64,000 bases of DNA, from assembly GCF_040253615.1 (NCBI RefSeq), contig NZ_JBEJGY010000004.1, positions 1,736,001-1,800,000 of the forward strand, read 5' to 3'. This DNA is from Streptomyces sp. Edi4. GTDB taxonomy: Bacteria > Actinomycetota > Actinomycetes > Streptomycetales > Streptomycetaceae. Positions within the stretch are counted from its first letter, which is position 1. Each line of letters opens with the position of its first letter. The notes beneath the pieces were generated by a model. That model was not told the origin of the DNA and did no database searches. It saw only the letters and a program-made list of their open reading frames with translations. The translations under genes and the position numbers were made by a program. This document shows positions 17,648 to 26,638 of the stretch, piece after piece.

Positions 17648-18325
17648 TCAGGGGGCGGGGGACTTTCCACGGTACGCCTGTGCGAGAAGGGTCTGCGCTC
17701 CGGCGTACGTCAGCATGATCCAGAAGTCGGGGTCGGGAAGCTGCGGCCAGTGGGCGACGCCGGTGGCGATGAGGGAGTCGGAGAGCAGGAACAGGGCGCC
17801 GCCGACGCCGACCAGTGGGCCGAGCCGCGCCGAGCGGCAGGCCATCGCGGTGAGCAGCAGGCTGTATCCGGCGACCGGGACGCGCAGCCCGGCGGGCAGG
17901 TCCCCCCAGAGCGCGGCGACGGTGGCGGCCAGGGCGACGGCGTACGCGACGGCGAGCGCGGGATGTGTCCTGCCCCGCCCGAACAGCACGAGGTAGCAGA
18001 CGTGCCCGGCGGCGAAGCAGCCCATGCCGAGCAGGAAGGCGGCGTCGGCGTTCGAGAGCAGGAACACGTCGCCGCCCCAGCCGCACAGGAGCGCGGCGAT
18101 GAGCAGCCGCCGCCCGCCGCGCGCGTACACGTGCCCGGCGAGCAGCGGCATGAGCAGCGGCTTGGCGATGAGGTGTCCGGTGTGCCAGCCGGCGAGCAGT
18201 GCGGTCAGGTCGAGGGCGCAGGCCAGCGCGAAGGCGACGAGGAGCGGGCCGGCCGCGGCGGCGCGCCGGGGCTGCGCGCACGCGGGCGGCCCGAGCGGGA
18301 CGGCGTTCGCGCCGGGTGGGGTCAT
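17648..18325 (-). CDS. Lysoplasmalogenase-like (YhhN family) membrane protein
   Basis: A 225-aa integral membrane protein with about eight hydrophobic helices. Charged residues conserved in the YhhN/TMEM86 family are present in the helices (LIAKPLLMPLLAGH, CGWGGDVFLLSN, LFLLSDSLIA). The family hydrolyses vinyl-ether lysophospholipids in animals; bacterial activity is less well defined. Its ATG overlaps the stop of the sterol-desaturase-like gene (ATGA), so both are co-translated, suggesting joint action on membrane lipids. Confidence 0.82.
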   Translation of the reverse strand: MTPPGANAVPLGPPACAQPRRAAAAGPLLVAFALACALDLTALLAGWHTGHLIAKPLLMPLLAGHVYARGGRRLLIAALLCGWGGDVFLLSNADAAFLLGMGCFAAGHVCYLVLFGRGRTHPALAVAYAVALAATVAALWGDLPAGLRVPVAGYSLLLTAMACRSARLGPLVGVGGALFLLSDSLIATGVAHWPQLPDPDFWIMLTYAGAQTLLAQAYRGKSPAP

Positions 18326-19251
18326 ACGGCGCGCTCCGCCACGGGGGCGGGCGCCGCGGCGGGGCCGGTGGCGGGTTCGGCGGTGGGTTCGGCGGCCGTG
18401 CCCGCCGTCTTTGCCGGGGGGCGTGGCTGCCAGCCGGGCCCGCCGAAGACCCGCCCGGCCCGCTCGCGCCAGGTGCGTGCGGCGCGCACGTCGCGGGCGA
18501 TGGCGGCGTACTCATGGGTGGCGACGCGCAGCGGGTTGAAGGTGAAGATGTTCTTGGTGAGCCCGAACACGGGCCGCTCGGTCTCGGCGGTGAACGAGCC
18601 GAACATCCGGTCCCAGATGATCAGGATGCCGCCGAAGTTGCGGTCCAGGTAGCCGCCCTGGGAGGCGTGGTGCACCCGGTGGTGGGAGGGCGTGTTGAAG
18701 ACGAACTCCACGGGCCGGGGCAGCTTTCCGACCCGCTCGGTGTGCACCCAGAACTGGTAGACCAGGTTCGCCGACGAGCAGAACGCGAGGACGGCCGGGT
18801 GCACGCCGAGCGCGATGAGCGGCACGTAGAAGGGCCACACCGTCCATGTGGTCCAGGGCTGGCGCAGCGCGGTGGTCAGGTTGAACTTGCGGCTTGAGTG
18901 GTGCACCACGTGGCAGGCCCACAGGATCCGGATGACGTGGTGGCCCCGGTGCGACCAGTAGTAGAAGAAGTCCTGCCCGAGCAGCATCAGCGGCAGGGTC
19001 CACCACAGCACGGGGATGCTGAGCGGGGTCAGCGCGTAGACCGCCGTGTAGATCGCGACGATGGGAATCTTCCACAGCGCGTCGAAGACCAGGCTGCCCA
19101 GCCCCATGCCGACGCTGGTGGCGGCGTCCTTCGCCTCGTACCCGGCGGCGTCCTCGTCCGGATGGAGGCGGTAGCTCACCATCTCCACGACGGTGAGCAG
19201 CACGAAGGCGGGTATCGACCACAGCACGACATCGGGCAGATTCGGCGACAT
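18322..19251 (-). CDS. Sterol desaturase / fatty-acid hydroxylase family protein
   Basis: A 309-aa membrane di-iron oxygenase. Hydrophobic helices flank the histidine clusters HRGHH (in YYWSHRGHHVIR), HVVHHSSRKFN and HRVHHASQ, which bind the non-heme di-iron centre of the FA_hydroxylase family. The C-terminal 40 residues are Pro/Ala-rich and probably disordered. Likely oxidises a lipid or hydrocarbon chain at the membrane. Coupled to the YhhN-type gene by ATGA. The substrate is unknown. Confidence 0.9.
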   Translation of the reverse strand: MSPNLPDVVLWSIPAFVLLTVVEMVSYRLHPDEDAAGYEAKDAATSVGMGLGSLVFDALWKIPIVAIYTAVYALTPLSIPVLWWTLPLMLLGQDFFYYWSHRGHHVIRILWACHVVHHSSRKFNLTTALRQPWTTWTVWPFYVPLIALGVHPAVLAFCSSANLVYQFWVHTERVGKLPRPVEFVFNTPSHHRVHHASQGGYLDRNFGGILIIWDRMFGSFTAETERPVFGLTKNIFTFNPLRVATHEYAAIARDVRAARTWRERAGRVFGGPGWQPRPPAKTAGTAAEPTAEPATGPAAAPAPVAERAV

Positions 19252-19410
19252 GCCTGCACCGTAGGGGCCGGGCGGCGGCTCCGGCTAGATGTTGTTACCC
19301 ACAAGTATGCGAGACGCGTTGTCAGCACCCTTTGGTGACTTCCACCAACCCCGGCCCCCCTCCGGGCGTACGATCGCCGGCACCGGTGCGCTCAGGGGGA
19401 GGCAACTGCC

Positions 19411-22400
19411 GTGCCAGGTATGGAAGTTGTGATCACACGTCTCGCGAGCACGGTGGTCTCGACGGTCGCGAAGTCGTTCCTGGCCCCCCGGCCGGGCGCG
19501 GGCCTGGTGACGGGGCCGCTGCGCCCCCTGCCGAAACCGGCCTCGCCCGACCGCCTCGCGAAGGTCCTCGGCCACCGCCTGGACGAGGCATACGGATCAC
19601 TCCCCCAACACGAGCGGACGGCGGCCGTCGACGCGGTACGGGACTCCTTCGCGGCGGCGGGGACGCTCGACGCCGGCCGCCTCTTCGGGCTCGGCCTCGC
19701 CCCGGAGCGCCTGGCCACCGAACTGCGGAGCCCGCACCCCGGCCCCGGCGAGGCCCTTTACGAGGAGCTCCTGGCCCTCTGCTGTGCCCATGTCCTGGAA
19801 CAGCTCACCGCGCACCCCTCGTTCGCGGCGCGGGCGGCGGTCGAGCAGACGAGGGCGGCGGACTCGGCACGAAAGCTGATCGAGGACGTACGCGACCGGG
19901 TGGGCCCGCGCCCCGATGCGGCCACCCTGGCCTTCGAGGAGAAGTACGCGCGGTACGTGGCCCAGGCACACGGCCGACTCGAGCTGTTCGGCCTCACCCT
20001 CGGGCGCTCCGCGAGCGAATGGCCGCTCGACACGGCGTACATCAGCCTCGCGGTGACTGATGAGCCCCGCCAAGCCCTGGGGCTGCCCGATACCGGGCCC
20101 GCCACGGTGAGCGTGGAGCGGGCACTGGCCGGCACCGGCCGGCTGCTCCTGCGCGGTGCGGCGGGCTCGGGCAAATCCACGCTGATTCAGTGGCTGGCGC
20201 TGAACTCCGCCCGCCGGACCTTCGGCCCCGAACTGGCCGACTGGAACAGGTGCGTTCCCTTCCTGCTCCGCCTGCGGGCGTTCACCACGGCCGAGTCGCT
20301 GCCCATGCCGGAGGACTTCCTGCGGTCGGCCGGGGTGCCGTTCGCTCCCCCGCCCCTTTGGACCGAATCCCTCCTGTCCGAAGGCCGGGCGCTGGTCCTG
20401 GTGGACGGCGTGGACGAGGTGCCGCTGCGGCTGCGGGCCCGTACGGAGGCCTGGCTGAAGACCCTGGTCACCGCGTTCCCGAGGGCCCGGTACGTGGTGA
20501 CGACCCGACCGTCGGCGGTTTCGGAGGACTGGCTCGCGGGCCGGGGCTTCGTGGTGCACTCGCTGCTGCCGATGGAGCGGGAGGGCGTCCGCGCGTTCGT
20601 CGCCCATTGGCACGGCTCGGCGCGGCTCGGCTGCCTGTCGCCCGACGAACGCGCCCGCCTCGACGCGTACGAGGCCTCCCTCCTGAGCGCGGTGACCTCC
20701 CGCCGCGACCTGGGGCGGCTCGCCACCAACCCGTTGATGTGCGCGCTCCTGTGCGCCCTGAACCGGGACCGTCGCATGCAACTGCCGCGCGCCCGCAAGG
20801 AGTTGTATGACGCGGCCCTGGACATGCTGCTCGTGCGCCGGGACACCGAGCGGGAGATCACCGGCGTCGAGGGCGTCACCCTCACCCGCGATGAGCAGAC
20901 GGCCCTGCTCCAGCGGCTCGCGTACTGGCTGATCCGCAACGGGCTCGCGGAGGCGGACCGGGACGAGGCCGCCGCGATGGTGGCGGAGTGGCTCGCCGCG
21001 ATGCCGCAGGTGGCGGGCCGGCCCGACCAGGTCTTCGCCCACCTCCTCATCCGCAGCGGGCTGCTGCGCGAGCCGGTGCCGGGCTCGGTGGGTTTCGTCC
21101 ACCGCACCTTCCAGGACTACTTGGGCGCCAAGGCGGCCGTGGAGGAACGGGACTTCGGCGTGCTCGTGCGCAACGCCCACGACGACACGTGGGACGACGT
21201 GGTGCGGATGGCGGTGGGCCACGCCCGGGTCGACGAACGGACCCGTCTGCTACGGCAGTTGCTCCGCCGCGCCGACCACGCGCCCCGCCTGCGGCACCGG
21301 CTCGTGCTCCTGGCTGCCGCCGCTCTGGAACACGCGCCCGAGCTGGACCCGGCGGTGCGGGCGGACGTGGAGACCCGGGCCCGCGAACTGATGCCCCCGC
21401 GTACGTGGGACGAGGCGGAGGTCCTGGCCAAGGTTGGGCCGCTGGTGCTTGAGCTGCTGCCCGGGCCCGAGGGGCTGTCCGAGGACGAGGCGGCCGCTGT
21501 CGTGCGGACGGCCGGACTGGTGGGCGGGGATGCGGCGCTGGGCGTGATCAGGCGGTTCCGGGCCGATGAGCGCGCGACGGTGCGGGCTCGGCTGTCCACG
21601 GCCTGGGCGAACTTCGACGCGTCGGAGTACGTGACGGAGGTACTTCAACCGGCTTCGGAGTGGAATGCCACCTACCTCACGGTGCGAGCCCCGGAGCAGT
21701 TGGTCCAGCTCCGGCGGCTGCACCATATGAGGCTCATCCTCCTTGAGGGCGGGCACCTTCTGACAGAACCCCTTCTCGCCCATCCGCATCTGACCGCCTT
21801 GTGTCTCGTTTCGAACGACGTCGTGGAGGACCTGGCTCCGCTGGGCCGGCTGCCCGGCCTGAAACGGCTCGAACTCCAGGGCTGTTCAGCGCTCCGGGAC
21901 CTGGAAGCGATCGCGGAACTGCCCGGCCTCCAGGCCCTGTCGCTCTTCCGCCTGCGTCCCGGACTCTCGTTGCGGCCGCTCCGCGGCCTCGGTCGGCTGG
22001 AAACCCTGACGCTGGGCACGCCCCAATCCGCGCGCAGCCTCGCCGACCTGCCGGTCCCGGACGGGGTGGTCCATCTCCATCTGCACCGGCCGACGCAGGA
22101 CATCGCTCTGGACGGCCTGGACCGCTGGCCCGGCCTGCGCACACTGACCATCACCGGGGCGGCCCAGGCGAAGGATCTGACGCGCGTGTCCGTCCCCCGC
22201 GAGCTGCGCCACCTACAGATCGTCGACCACCCCGCGCTCGACCTGAGGACGCTGGCCCGGCACGCCGGCCTGGAAAGCCTCCACCTCAGCGCGTGCCATC
22301 TGATGTCAGGCCTCGGCGCCCTGCGGGAACTCCCGGCCCTGTGCCAGGTGACGTTCTACGAGTGCACCGGCGAGATCGATCTCAGCGCACTCGCCCAGCT

Positions 22401-22524
22401 GCACCAGCTCACCATTCGCTGCCGGCGCACGAAGGTGCGGGGCGCCGAATTCATCCCGCGCCGACGCCTGGACGGACCTCCTACGCCCCCACCGCCCCCA
22501 GCAACACCCCCGCCGCATAGGTGA
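19411..22524 (+). CDS. NACHT-domain ATPase with leucine-rich repeats (candidate defence protein)
   Basis: A 1037-aa STAND NTPase. Residues about 1-235 form a helical N-terminal region resembling bacterial NACHT N-terminal helical domains. The NACHT module follows with Walker A GAAGSGKST (K255) and Walker B VLVDGVDEVPL (D332/D335/E336), then RYVVTTRP (sensor) and a winged-helix/helical region to about residue 620. From about 760 to 1015 there are repeated Leu-rich segments (LAPLGRLPGLKRLELQGC, LEAIAELPGLQALSLFRL). The tail is Pro-rich. Bacterial NACHT proteins of this plan have been shown to protect against phages. The GTG at 19411 follows GGGGAGG. The gene stands alone; its 3' end overlaps the converging VIT1-type gene by 44 bp. 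Confidence 0.9.
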   Translation: MPGMEVVITRLASTVVSTVAKSFLAPRPGAGLVTGPLRPLPKPASPDRLAKVLGHRLDEAYGSLPQHERTAAVDAVRDSFAAAGTLDAGRLFGLGLAPERLATELRSPHPGPGEALYEELLALCCAHVLEQLTAHPSFAARAAVEQTRAADSARKLIEDVRDRVGPRPDAATLAFEEKYARYVAQAHGRLELFGLTLGRSASEWPLDTAYISLAVTDEPRQALGLPDTGPATVSVERALAGTGRLLLRGAAGSGKSTLIQWLALNSARRTFGPELADWNRCVPFLLRLRAFTTAESLPMPEDFLRSAGVPFAPPPLWTESLLSEGRALVLVDGVDEVPLRLRARTEAWLKTLVTAFPRARYVVTTRPSAVSEDWLAGRGFVVHSLLPMEREGVRAFVAHWHGSARLGCLSPDERARLDAYEASLLSAVTSRRDLGRLATNPLMCALLCALNRDRRMQLPRARKELYDAALDMLLVRRDTEREITGVEGVTLTRDEQTALLQRLAYWLIRNGLAEADRDEAAAMVAEWLAAMPQVAGRPDQVFAHLLIRSGLLREPVPGSVGFVHRTFQDYLGAKAAVEERDFGVLVRNAHDDTWDDVVRMAVGHARVDERTRLLRQLLRRADHAPRLRHRLVLLAAAALEHAPELDPAVRADVETRARELMPPRTWDEAEVLAKVGPLVLELLPGPEGLSEDEAAAVVRTAGLVGGDAALGVIRRFRADERATVRARLSTAWANFDASEYVTEVLQPASEWNATYLTVRAPEQLVQLRRLHHMRLILLEGGHLLTEPLLAHPHLTALCLVSNDVVEDLAPLGRLPGLKRLELQGCSALRDLEAIAELPGLQALSLFRLRPGLSLRPLRGLGRLETLTLGTPQSARSLADLPVPDGVVHLHLHRPTQDIALDGLDRWPGLRTLTITGAAQAKDLTRVSVPRELRHLQIVDHPALDLRTLARHAGLESLHLSACHLMSGLGALRELPALCQVTFYECTGEIDLSALAQLHQLTIRCRRTKVRGAEFIPRRRLDGPPTPPPPPATPPPHR

Positions 22525-23197
22525 CCCCCATCGCCACCGCTCCCCCGCCCACATTCCGCAGGACCGCGCGGTTCGCCGGGGCCGCGCCCAGGCGGGCGCT
22601 CCACCAGCCGGTGAGGGCGAGCGCGGCCAGGACGGAGGTGACCGTCACGTACAGGCGGACCGACGAGGGGGGCAGCACGATCGCGAGGAGGGGGAGCAGC
22701 GCGCCCGCCGTGAAGGCGAGGAAGCTGGCCAAGGCCGCGTGCCAGGGGTTGGTGAGTTCGTCGGGGTCGATGCCGAGCTCGACCCTGGCGTGGGCGCGCA
22801 GCGCGTCGCGTTCGGTGAGCTGGAGCGCCGCCTCGCGGGCCACCTCCTCGCTCAGGCCCCGCTCGGCCAACAGGCCGGTCAGCTCGGCGAGTTCGGCCTC
22901 GGGCGACTCCCTCAGCTCCCGCCGCTCCATCGCCAGCGCGGCCTTCTCGGAGTCGCGCTGGGTGGAGACGGAGACGTACTCGCCGGCCGCCATGGACATG
23001 GAACCGGCGAGCAGTCCCGCCAGGCCCGCCGTCAGCAGGGCCGAGCGGTCGTCCGTGGCCCCGGCCACGCCGACGACGAGACCGGCGGTGGAGACGATGC
23101 CGTCGTTGGCGCCGAGGACCGCGGCCCGCAGCCAGTTGAGCCGGGAGCCGAGCGCCCCGTTGTGCGCCTCGTCGTGCGGGGCGGGTGAACTGCTCAT
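22481..23197 (-). CDS. VIT1/CCC1-family metal transporter
   Basis: A 238-aa protein of the VIT1/CCC1 family, which moves Fe2+ or Mn2+ across membranes. It shows the first-helix signature LRAAVLGANDGIVSTAGLVVGVAGA, then SMAAGEYVSVSTQRD on helix 2, a charged cytoplasmic loop (residues about 85-145, RRELRESPEAELAELTGLL) and three more helices. The ATG at 23197 is chosen because the protein then starts in the normal place; 16 upstream codons are in frame. The last 44 bp overlap the convergent NACHT gene. Confidence 0.9.
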   Translation of the reverse strand: MSSSPAPHDEAHNGALGSRLNWLRAAVLGANDGIVSTAGLVVGVAGATDDRSALLTAGLAGLLAGSMSMAAGEYVSVSTQRDSEKAALAMERRELRESPEAELAELTGLLAERGLSEEVAREAALQLTERDALRAHARVELGIDPDELTNPWHAALASFLAFTAGALLPLLAIVLPPSSVRLYVTVTSVLAALALTGWWSARLGAAPANRAVLRNVGGGAVAMGVTYAAGVLLGAVGA

Positions 23198-23222
23198 GCG
23201 GGGCAGGGTCTCACCCGACCCC

Positions 23223-24446
23223 TCACCACACGCGCACCGACCCACCGAGCGCGAACGCGGGGCTCGTCGCCTCGGCCGGTATCTCCTTCAAGGGCTCGGC
23301 GATCTCCGCCACCGTGGGGCCGACCCGGGCCGCGATCTCGTCGAGGAAGGGGAGGTCGAAGCCGTAGACGCGGGCCGCGTTGCCCCCGGTCATCGCCGCG
23401 ACCTCCGCGCGCGGCAGACCCGCGTAGGCGATCCGCAGGCCCTCGCGGGAGAAGGGCGTGGTGCCCTCGTCGTGCGGATAGTCGCTGCCCCACATGATCT
23501 TGTCGAGGCCGATCCGGTCCCGCAGCGGCACCTCGTGCGGCCGCATGAAGCTCGCGCCCACGAAGCAGTTGTCGCGCCACACCTGGGAGGGGCCCTTGCC
23601 CAGGGAACCGGCGAGTCCGGCCCCGAACTTGGACTCCGCAGTGGCGGCCTTCGTCACCGCGACGAGCCGGTCGTGGTAGTAGTCCAGCATGTCGAGCACG
23701 CCGGGGATCCAGCCCGAACCCTGCTCGGTGAGCACGAGGTTGAGGCCGGGGTGGCGGTGGAAGGTGCCGCCGAAGACCAGGTGCCACAGCGCCCGGTGCG
23801 AGAACCAGGTGGTCTCCACCATGAACACCGCCCGCGCCGCCGGCTCCTGGCCCAGCGGCGGCGACGCGGACCCGCCGTGGTGGTTGACCGGCACGCCGAG
23901 TTCCGCGCAGACGGCCCAGATCGGGTCGTAGACGTCCGAGTAGAGCTCGGGCACCCCCGAACCCGGCGGGGCGCCCGGCAGCAGGACGCCGCCGGTCAGG
24001 CCCGCCTCCTTGGTCCGCCGGATCTCGCGCACCGCCTCGTCCACGTCGTTGAGCAGGATCTGCGCGACGCCCGCCCTGCGCCCCGGCGCCTCGGCGCAGA
24101 AATCGGCGAGCCAGCGGTTGTGGGCGCGCAGCCCGGCCCAGCGTTGTTCGTACTCCTCGCGGGTGGGCGCGGGCGCCATGAGGGAGGCGGAGGGGAAGAA
24201 GGGCGGGATCGTGTTGGGGAAGACGACCTCGGCGACGATGCCGTCCGCTTCGAGCTCGGCCAGACGGCGGGCCGAGTTCCAGTTGCGGTCGGCCGTGTCG
24301 GCCAGCAGGTCCTCGTACGGGTTGACATAGGTGGCCGCCCACGCGTCGAAGGCGTCGTGGTACTTCGTCTCCAGGTAGGGCCGGTAGTCCAGGAGGTCGG
24401 CTCCGGCGTGGCAGTCCGCCGAGATGACGGTGTAGCGCTCGCTCAT
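23223..24446 (-). CDS. Amidohydrolase (TIM-barrel, Amidohydro_2 type) B
   Basis: A 407-aa metal-dependent hydrolase/decarboxylase. Metal-ligand signatures are SADCHAG at the first strand (about residue 9), the mid-barrel His pair NHHGG, and MWGSDYPHDEGTT at the last strand. The paralogue immediately upstream has the same plan. The ATG at 24446 overlaps the stop of that paralogue by ATGA. Members of this family decarboxylate or hydrolyse aromatic and cyclic acids. It is the last gene of the TetR-controlled operon; the substrate is unknown. Confidence 0.88.
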   Translation of the reverse strand: MSERYTVISADCHAGADLLDYRPYLETKYHDAFDAWAATYVNPYEDLLADTADRNWNSARRLAELEADGIVAEVVFPNTIPPFFPSASLMAPAPTREEYEQRWAGLRAHNRWLADFCAEAPGRRAGVAQILLNDVDEAVREIRRTKEAGLTGGVLLPGAPPGSGVPELYSDVYDPIWAVCAELGVPVNHHGGSASPPLGQEPAARAVFMVETTWFSHRALWHLVFGGTFHRHPGLNLVLTEQGSGWIPGVLDMLDYYHDRLVAVTKAATAESKFGAGLAGSLGKGPSQVWRDNCFVGASFMRPHEVPLRDRIGLDKIMWGSDYPHDEGTTPFSREGLRIAYAGLPRAEVAAMTGGNAARVYGFDLPFLDEIAARVGPTVAEIAEPLKEIPAEATSPAFALGGSVRVW

Positions 24447-25738
24447 CGGTCCACCCCCAGGGCGGGAAAGTCCTGTCCGGTCAGCCAGTGGCGGCCCGCC
24501 TCGCGCGAGCGCGCCCAGGACGCCTCGACGGCCCTCTGGTCCTCGCTCTGGCCCAGTCCGGCCGGGGTCGGCCCGATCCGGCGGGCGATCGGCGCCAGCT
24601 TCGCGGTGTCGAAGCCGAAGACCTTTGCCGCGGCGAGGCCGAGCATCCGGCGGGTCTCGGCCACGGGGATGTCGTGGAAGGTGGTGCGCAGCCACTCCCG
24701 GGTGTGGGGCCAGGTGCCCTCGGGGTGCGGGAAGTCGGAGCCCCACAGGATGTTGTCCACGCCGATCTCGTAGCGCTGGGCCAGCTCGCGGCGTTTGGTG
24801 TTGGTGGCGCAGATGAAGATCTGCCGGTCGAGGTATTCGCTCGGCGGGCGCTTCAGCTCGGCGAACGGCGACAGCTTCTTGCCGCCGTGCGCGCCGAGGT
24901 AGAGGCGGTCCATGAACCACAGCAGGTTGGGCAGCCACCAGCAGCCCGACTCCGCCACCCCGAACCGGAGCCCGGGGTGGCGCTCGAAGACACCGGACCA
25001 GAGCAGGAACCACAGCGGCCGCGCGGGCCACCAGGTCACCTCGGAGACGTAGATCCCGAGGTGGTCGCCGTATTCGTGGCGCGGGGCCGCGCCCGAGTGG
25101 GTCACCAGCGGCATGCCGGTCTCGGCGGCCGCCGCCCACACCGGGTCGTAACGCCGGTCGTGGTAGGGCGCCTTGTCCACCCACATGGCGGGGATCATCA
25201 GCGCGCCGAGCCCGGAATCCTTGGCCCGGTGGATCTCGGCGACGACCGGGCCGACCTCACCCGTCACGGGCAACAGGGCGACGCCGCAGTGCCGTTCGGG
25301 GTGGTGGGCGACGAACTCGGCGAGCCAGCGGTTGTGCGCCTGGGCGCCGCCCATGCCGAGGTCGGGGTCCTGGTCGCCGGAGAGGCCGAGGCCCACGCCG
25401 AAGGGCGCGGCGGTGCGGCTGTCGACGGCGTCCGCGTCGGGGAAGACCACCTCGGCGGCCACGCCGTCCCCGTCGAGTTCCTTGATCCGGCGCGCCGGGT
25501 CCCAGCCCCCGCGCAGCCCCTCCTCATTGTCCCTGAACCAGCGGTCCGCGAAGGCCTCGTTGCGGACGCCGAGCCGGGTCATCTCCTCGCGGCGCCTTGC
25601 CTGCCCGGACAGGAACTCGTCGAACTCCCGGTGGAGGCGGGCGTCCAGATAGGGCCGGTACTCCTCGGTGGGGAGCCCGGCGTGGCAGTCGGAGGAGATG
25701 ATCAGGTACGGCTCGTTCTGTTCGTGCTGTGCTGTCAT
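24443..25738 (-). CDS. Amidohydrolase (TIM-barrel, Amidohydro_2 type) A
   Basis: A 431-aa paralogue of the following gene. It opens SSDCHAGLPTEEYRPYLD, has the His region LVTHSGAAPRHEYGDH and the C-terminal WGSDFPHPEGTWPH that supplies the last metal ligand. The two proteins share layout but differ clearly in sequence, so they may form a hetero-oligomer or act in sequence. The start is 13 bp after the SDR stop in the same operon. Confidence 0.88.
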   Translation of the reverse strand: MTAQHEQNEPYLIISSDCHAGLPTEEYRPYLDARLHREFDEFLSGQARRREEMTRLGVRNEAFADRWFRDNEEGLRGGWDPARRIKELDGDGVAAEVVFPDADAVDSRTAAPFGVGLGLSGDQDPDLGMGGAQAHNRWLAEFVAHHPERHCGVALLPVTGEVGPVVAEIHRAKDSGLGALMIPAMWVDKAPYHDRRYDPVWAAAAETGMPLVTHSGAAPRHEYGDHLGIYVSEVTWWPARPLWFLLWSGVFERHPGLRFGVAESGCWWLPNLLWFMDRLYLGAHGGKKLSPFAELKRPPSEYLDRQIFICATNTKRRELAQRYEIGVDNILWGSDFPHPEGTWPHTREWLRTTFHDIPVAETRRMLGLAAAKVFGFDTAKLAPIARRIGPTPAGLGQSEDQRAVEASWARSREAGRHWLTGQDFPALGVDR

Positions 25739-25751
25739 CGCACGTCCCTCG

Positions 25752-26636
25752 TCAGTCCAGAATGAAGCTTTCCAGGTACGCCGGGTTCGCCCGGTCGAGC
25801 ATCGCCTGCGAACGGGCCCTGATCTGCCGGTCGCTGTGCTCGCTCGCCGGGAGCATCCAGAACCGGTCGGCGCGGATCCCCTCGACGACCTCGTCGGCCA
25901 CGGCCTCCACCGGGGTGAACTCGATCTCCTGGCCGGCCGCTTTCATGGCGGCCTCCCACTGGCCGAGGCTGCGGTAGGGCGTCTTGCGCGGGCGCTGCTT
26001 GGCGTACCGCTCGGGCCGGTTGCGGTGCGACTCCCACAGGCCGGTGCGCAGCATGTGCGGGCCGGGGAAGAGGACCGAGGCGCCGATCGGGACGCCCTCC
26101 GCCTTGAGGTGGGCGTACAGGGACTCCGTCATCGTGACCACCGCCGACTTGGTGATGGCGTACACCGAGGCGGTCGGCAGCGGGGCGATGCCGCCGTCGC
26201 TGGAGGAGGTGTTGACGATCCGGCCCGGCTCGCCGCCGGCGATCATGCGGGGCACGAAGGCCTGGATGCCGTGGAAGACGCCCCACACGTTGACCGCGAA
26301 GGCCCACTTCCAGTCGTTGACCTCGTGCTCCCACATGCGGCCTTCGGCGCCGGAGCCGACCCCGGCGTTGTTGCACAGCACGTGCACGGCGCCGAAGGCC
26401 TCGTAGGCGGCGTCGGCGAGCGCGACGACAGCGTCCCGCTCGCTGACGTCGACGCGGTGGGCGAGCACCCGCGCCCCCTCCTCGCGCAGCTGTCCCGCCG
26501 CCTTCTCCAGGGCGCCCTCCTCGACGTCGGCGAGGACGACCTTCAGACCTTCGGCGGCGAACCGCCGGGCCATCGCGAGCCCGATGCCGCTCGCGGCGCC
26601 GGTGACTACGGCGACCTGCCCCTGCCTCAGCTCCAT
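25752..26636 (-). CDS. SDR family oxidoreductase
   Basis: A 294-aa short-chain dehydrogenase. It shows the TGAASGIG cofactor loop (residues about 13-20), acidic D at the end of strand 2 (VVLADVEE, favouring NAD), NNAG, catalytic Ser (NTSSSDGG), and YAITK for Tyr/Lys. The C-terminal extension (about 40 residues beyond the core, with EHSDRQIRARSQAMLDR) resembles SDRs found in steroid and terpenoid catabolism. It starts 2 bp after the stop of the acetoacetate-decarboxylase-like gene. Confidence 0.9.
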   Translation of the reverse strand: MELRQGQVAVVTGAASGIGLAMARRFAAEGLKVVLADVEEGALEKAAGQLREEGARVLAHRVDVSERDAVVALADAAYEAFGAVHVLCNNAGVGSGAEGRMWEHEVNDWKWAFAVNVWGVFHGIQAFVPRMIAGGEPGRIVNTSSSDGGIAPLPTASVYAITKSAVVTMTESLYAHLKAEGVPIGASVLFPGPHMLRTGLWESHRNRPERYAKQRPRKTPYRSLGQWEAAMKAAGQEIEFTPVEAVADEVVEGIRADRFWMLPASEHSDRQIRARSQAMLDRANPAYLESFILD

Positions 26637-26638
26637 GC

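Noticed and set aside
19411..23197. Toxin-antitoxin or two-gene defence pair (NACHT plus VIT1-type)
   Set aside because: Genes converge rather than share an operon, and the second is a normal metal transporter.
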